DNA from: Lenisia limosa
Taxonomy: Eukaryota > Breviatea
Assembly (NCBI GenBank): GCA_001655205.1
Contig: LPNZ01004111.1
Coordinates: forward strand, 1-20,407
DNA: 20,407 nt
Reading direction: 5' to 3'
Every line of letters starts with the position of its first letter. Within the stretch, counting starts at the first letter, position 1. The notes beneath the pieces were generated by a model. The model ran no database searches. It saw nothing but the letters and a program-made list of their open reading frames with translations, and was not told the origin of the DNA. This document shows, in pieces, positions 19,301-20,407 of the stretch. Both the position numbers and the translations under genes were made by a program.

Positions 19301-19569
19301 CCAAGATAATCCCAGTCAAGTTTCCTCCTTCCAGGCCCACCCTTGGAGCCAGGCGGAAAACAACCCCGGTCAAAATACCGGAAAATAAAGTGCCAGTAAA
19401 CCTGCCCAATAAGGAAAGTCCCAAAAGAGAACGTCAACCTCCACCAGCGTCTGATTCCCCCCAATCTGTTACTGAATTCAAGCCCAAGGCCCAGGCACCA
19501 CTCAGTATTCCCATCTCCTCCACCTGGGGAACTTCAATGGGAAATTCCGATTTTGATGACTTGTTCTAA
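9887..19569 (+). CDS. HFM1: HFM1/MER3-type meiotic DNA helicase (Ski2-like), about 36 exons
   Basis: MER3/HFM1 is the superfamily 2 helicase that promotes crossover formation by extending recombination joint molecules in meiosis. The gene starts at ATG 9887 (context ccaacgATGG) and ends at TAA 19567-19569, giving about 1,780 residues; human HFM1 has about 1,435 and yeast Mer3 about 1,190. The order is a 147-residue N-terminus, RecA1, RecA2, winged helix, Sec63 region, then about 730 residues of Pro/Gln/Ser/Asn-rich tail. All core motifs are present and intact. Splice phases are consistent across nearly all junctions; the exceptions are around 15348-15534. The family call is firmer than for a generic Ski2-like protein because the closest motif wording throughout (IVYLAPIKALC, TTPEKWDSLTRKW, GVNLPAGLVIIKGT, QMIGRAGRPQYG) is that of HFM1 rather than Brr2, Ski2 or HelQ. 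Confidence 0.96.
10435..10836. mobile_element. About 400-bp element with terminal inverted repeats in HFM1 intron 2
   Basis: The left end AAGGGTGATCATCCAATATA (10435 on) is the inverted partner of the right end TATATTAGATGACCACCCTA (to 10836), with an AT-rich extension of the stem. Inside are three copies of a (C)CCCATGACCCCATG-type motif near 10483-10498, 10534-10549 and 10788-10805, the first two in a tandem block of about 52 bp. No target-site duplication is obvious and no ORF is present. It makes up about 80% of the 499-nt intron 10388-10886. Confidence 0.65.
10887..13029 (+). other. HFM1: HFM1 exons 3-14: RecA-like helicase domains 1 and 2
   Basis: Exons: 10887-11015, 11091-11167, 11197-11343, 11431-11556, 11614-11718, 11795-11864, 11963-12083, 12125-12191, 12245-12377, 12492-12601, 12693-12788, 12930-13029. 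All junction phases match. RecA1 carries the Walker A motif GAPTGSGKT (about residues 182-190), APIKALC, TTPEKWDS, the DEVH box (motif II) and the SAT motif, which is split across the 11718/11795 junction (LS|AT). RecA2 carries RPTLVFCTSRK, FHHSGM, TTLAQGVNLPAG and motif VI QMIGRAGRPQYG. An acidic insert (GDNDDDDFF) sits after APIKALC. All catalytic residues are present, so the enzyme should be active. Confidence 0.95.
13090..15930 (+). other. HFM1: HFM1 exons 15-28: winged helix and Sec63 region
   Basis: Exons: 13090-13192, 13269-13344, 13443-13557, 13699-13800, 13898-13979, 14092-14205, 14313-14547, 14681-14736, 14804-14889, 15082-15164, 15243-about 15347 or 15362, 15435-15464 or 15484, about 15515 or 15534-15694, 15872-15930. 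The winged-helix part reads ESCLKTKMVEHLNAEIVLGT, WLKSTYLYIRIMKNP and LAEVGLIEFD. The Sec63 part has KIALLIQASLAGLQLDW, SLVLGRCIQSRSWE, the helix-hairpin wording RQLEKIG and a C-terminal sandwich with FVLLVGDASN and LPFTIRLNNPLP. Exon 14313-14547 is unusually long and may contain a small unrecognised intron. The junctions around 15348-15534 do not all resolve in one frame. Confidence 0.85.
16037..16079. repeat. MITE-family half copy (copy 5) beside an HFM1 acceptor
   Basis: AATCGAGACTTTTTGTTCTT followed by TTGGAACTGAAGTGACC matches the right arm of the palindromic element (ATTCAGTCTTTTTTGAACCGAAGTGAAACCC) with several changes. The left arm is absent. It lies in the HFM1 intron 15931-16110, about 30 nt before the acceptor of the large tail exon. 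Confidence 0.5.
18323..18350. repeat. 14-bp tandem duplication
   Basis: CAGAGTAACCAAGT occurs twice in a row (18323-18336, 18337-18350), in the HFM1 intron 18232-18377. Confidence 0.85.
18563..18630. repeat. Dispersed repeat, copy B (partner at 8771-8830)
   Basis: AGCAATGAGAAATAAAAAAT followed by TAGGTTGTATCTGGCC resembles the sequence at 8771-8799, with a six-base insertion. It is located in the 425-nt HFM1 intron 18461-18885. Confidence 0.4.
18803..18870. repeat. Short direct repeat with 46-bp period before an acceptor
   Basis: TTTGATTTGAATTG followed by (T/C)CA occurs at 18803 and again at 18849, just before the C-rich tract and acceptor of HFM1 exon 18886-19035. The duplication probably enlarged the intron and duplicated the branch region. 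Confidence 0.7.
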
Positions 19570-19601
19570 ATATGGTATGTTGTGCACAATATGGCTGTAT
19601 A

Positions 19602-19607
19602 TTTATT
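19602..19607 (-). terminator. Possible minus-strand poly(A) signal
   Basis: TTTATT on the plus strand is AATAAA on the minus strand, about 145 nt past the stop of the minus gene at 19752. If used, its 3' UTR overlaps that of HFM1. Confidence 0.35.
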
Positions 19608-19720
19608 TAATTCATGCTATTTGGGGGTTATCAAAATACTGCTAAGGAAACTGGGTTTAAGTTGTTTCAGCTAAATTATGATAGAGAAAGATCCGTGAAA
19701 TAAGTTAAACCACTACATTA

Positions 19721-19726
19721 AATAAA
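19721..19726 (+). terminator. HFM1 poly(A) signal AATAAA
   Basis: AATAAA about 150 nt after the HFM1 stop codon, followed by an A-rich stretch. It lies only about 30 nt from the stop codon of the convergent minus-strand gene. Confidence 0.5.
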
Positions 19727-19751
19727 TATCAAAAAAAGGAGACAGGATACT

Positions 19752-20124
19752 TCAGTCCTGTGTACCAAGCCTTTCATACTCCTCCAACCCTGAAAGATGA
19801 GCTGAGAAAAGGCTTCTTTAAACAAGTGAAAGGGAAAGGTGGCTACGGGAAGGAAAAGAACAATATCGTCATTTTAACCTTTCAAAGAAATTCGATAATG
19901 AGCCTGTCCGTCATCATTATTAATAATCAGAATCCCTGAGTGAAAATACACAATCAAATGGGGAAACGTGGAAATCACGCTGTGGATATGCTAAAGAACA
20001 AAACCCCTACTATAGAACTGACTTGACAGAACCCCCACTTACCCTCTAAGTTGACTCTGTCTCTGCCCTGTGGCTTCTTAACCTCCTCTAAGATGCGGCG
20101 CACATCATCATCATCAGCCTCAAC
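19752..20124 (-). CDS. Unidentified protein, C-terminal exons (partial)
   Basis: Three exons with matching phases: 20043-20124 (acceptor ccccacag, donor GG|gtaagt), 19879-19935 (acceptor tttcactcag) and 19752-19789 with stop TGA. The peptide reads VEADDDDVRRILEEVKKPQG, then RDRVNLEGILIINNDDGQAH, then YRISLKGLEEYERLGTQD. I do not recognise the family. EGILIINND loosely recalls the start of roadblock/LC7 dynein light chains, but the rest of that fold is missing, so I do not assign it. The upstream exons lie beyond the right edge, past an intron filled with a microsatellite. The gene is convergent with HFM1; stop codons are 182 bp apart. Confidence 0.65.
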
Positions 20125-20142
20125 CTGTGGGGTGATGGTAGG

Positions 20143-20407
20143 AGATGTATGATGATGAGATGATGGTGATGGTGATGGTGATGATGATGATGATAAGATG
20201 ATGATGATGATGATGAGATGATGGTGACGGTGATGGTGATGATGATGATGATGATGATGAGATGATGATGATGATGATGATGAGATGATATGATGAGATG
20301 ATGATGATGATGAGATGATGGTGATGGTGATCAGATGATGATGATGATGATCAGATGATGGTGATGGTGATCAGATGATGGTGATGGTGATCAGATGATG
20401 GTGATGG
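20143..20407. repeat. TGA-rich trinucleotide microsatellite with a 20-bp higher-order unit
   Basis: About 265 bp of GAT/GGT triplets running to the window edge. Towards the right it is organised into copies of AGATGATGGTGATGGTGATC (20 nt), so the higher-order period is not a multiple of three. It lies immediately upstream (on minus) of the acceptor at 20125, within an intron of the minus-strand gene. Confidence 0.9.

Larger units (their letters stand above)
16111..19569 (+). other. HFM1: HFM1 exons 29-36: disordered Pro/Gln/Ser-rich C-terminal tail
   Basis: Exons: 16111-17389 (1,279 nt, by far the largest), 17512-17592, 17738-17834, 18019-18053, 18177-18231, 18378-18460, 18886-19035, 19162-19569. 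Phases agree when exon 17738 ends at 17834 (TTTTCA|gtgggt) and the last exon begins at 19162. The roughly 730 residues are rich in P, Q, S and N with no folded domain seen. Embedded in them are three acidic-aromatic clusters: NFDWSDDDND, DADIEVTLDDIFSEV with a SEVSEVSEV repeat, and the C-terminal SDFDDLF. A basic stretch (RRKTTPVKIPENKVPV) precedes the last. Such tails usually hold docking motifs for partners; the partner here cannot be named from the sequence. Confidence 0.88.

Noticed and set aside
19752-20124. Roadblock/LC7 dynein light chain
   Set aside because: Only EGILIINND resembles the family. The following conserved strands and the C-terminal block are absent before the stop codon.
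1-20407. CRISPR array, tRNA or rRNA genes, prokaryotic operons
   Set aside because: None seen. The repeats are inverted or simple tandem, and all genes have spliceosomal introns.

Overview
The window is a stretch of nuclear DNA from an intron-rich eukaryote. Genes are split into many small exons (typically 30-240 nt). Introns are GT-AG, mostly about 50-500 nt, often with a T- or C-rich tract before the acceptor. There are no bacterial-style operons. The lineage cannot be fixed from this sequence. The gene set (RasGEF with an REM domain, a fibrinogen-like lectin, an exosome cap subunit, a meiotic helicase) and the intron density fit an intron-rich protist or an early-branching holozoan. I would not name a species.

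Layout, left to right. (1) 221-2954, minus: a Ras-family guanine nucleotide exchange factor (REM plus CDC25 homology domain), twelve exons recovered, running off the left edge. (2) 2955-3508: no gene recognised. (3) about 3509 or 4104 to 6369, plus: a fibrinogen-related (FReD-like) domain gene whose 5' part is interrupted by an assembly gap. (4) 6370-6653: a short tail-to-tail spacer. (5) 6654-9495, minus: EXOSC2/RRP4, ten exons, nearly full length. (6) 9496-9886: a head-to-head promoter region. (7) 9887-19569, plus: HFM1/MER3, a Ski2-like meiotic DNA helicase of about 36 exons and about 1,780 residues. It has complete helicase motifs, winged-helix and Sec63 regions, and a long Pro/Gln/Ser-rich tail. 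(8) 19752-20124 and beyond, minus: the 3' exons of an unidentified gene, followed by a TGA-rich microsatellite to the window end.

The most interesting non-genic signal is a family of short, nearly perfectly palindromic elements (TIR core TTCACTTCGGTTC). At least five copies or fragments are present, all inside introns, and they touch all four large genes. One copy has an 8-bp flanking direct repeat and TIR ends of the YAGGG type, which suggests a hAT-like MITE. A second, about 400-bp terminal-inverted-repeat element fills the longest early intron of HFM1. The longer introns of the window are generally those that hold repeats.

The genes do not form one pathway: RNA decay (EXOSC2), meiotic crossover formation (HFM1), Ras signalling and an extracellular-type lectin are simply neighbours. 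Four runs of N interrupt the assembly. Three exon junctions show one-base frame discrepancies next to homopolymers, so the consensus probably contains a few indel errors.
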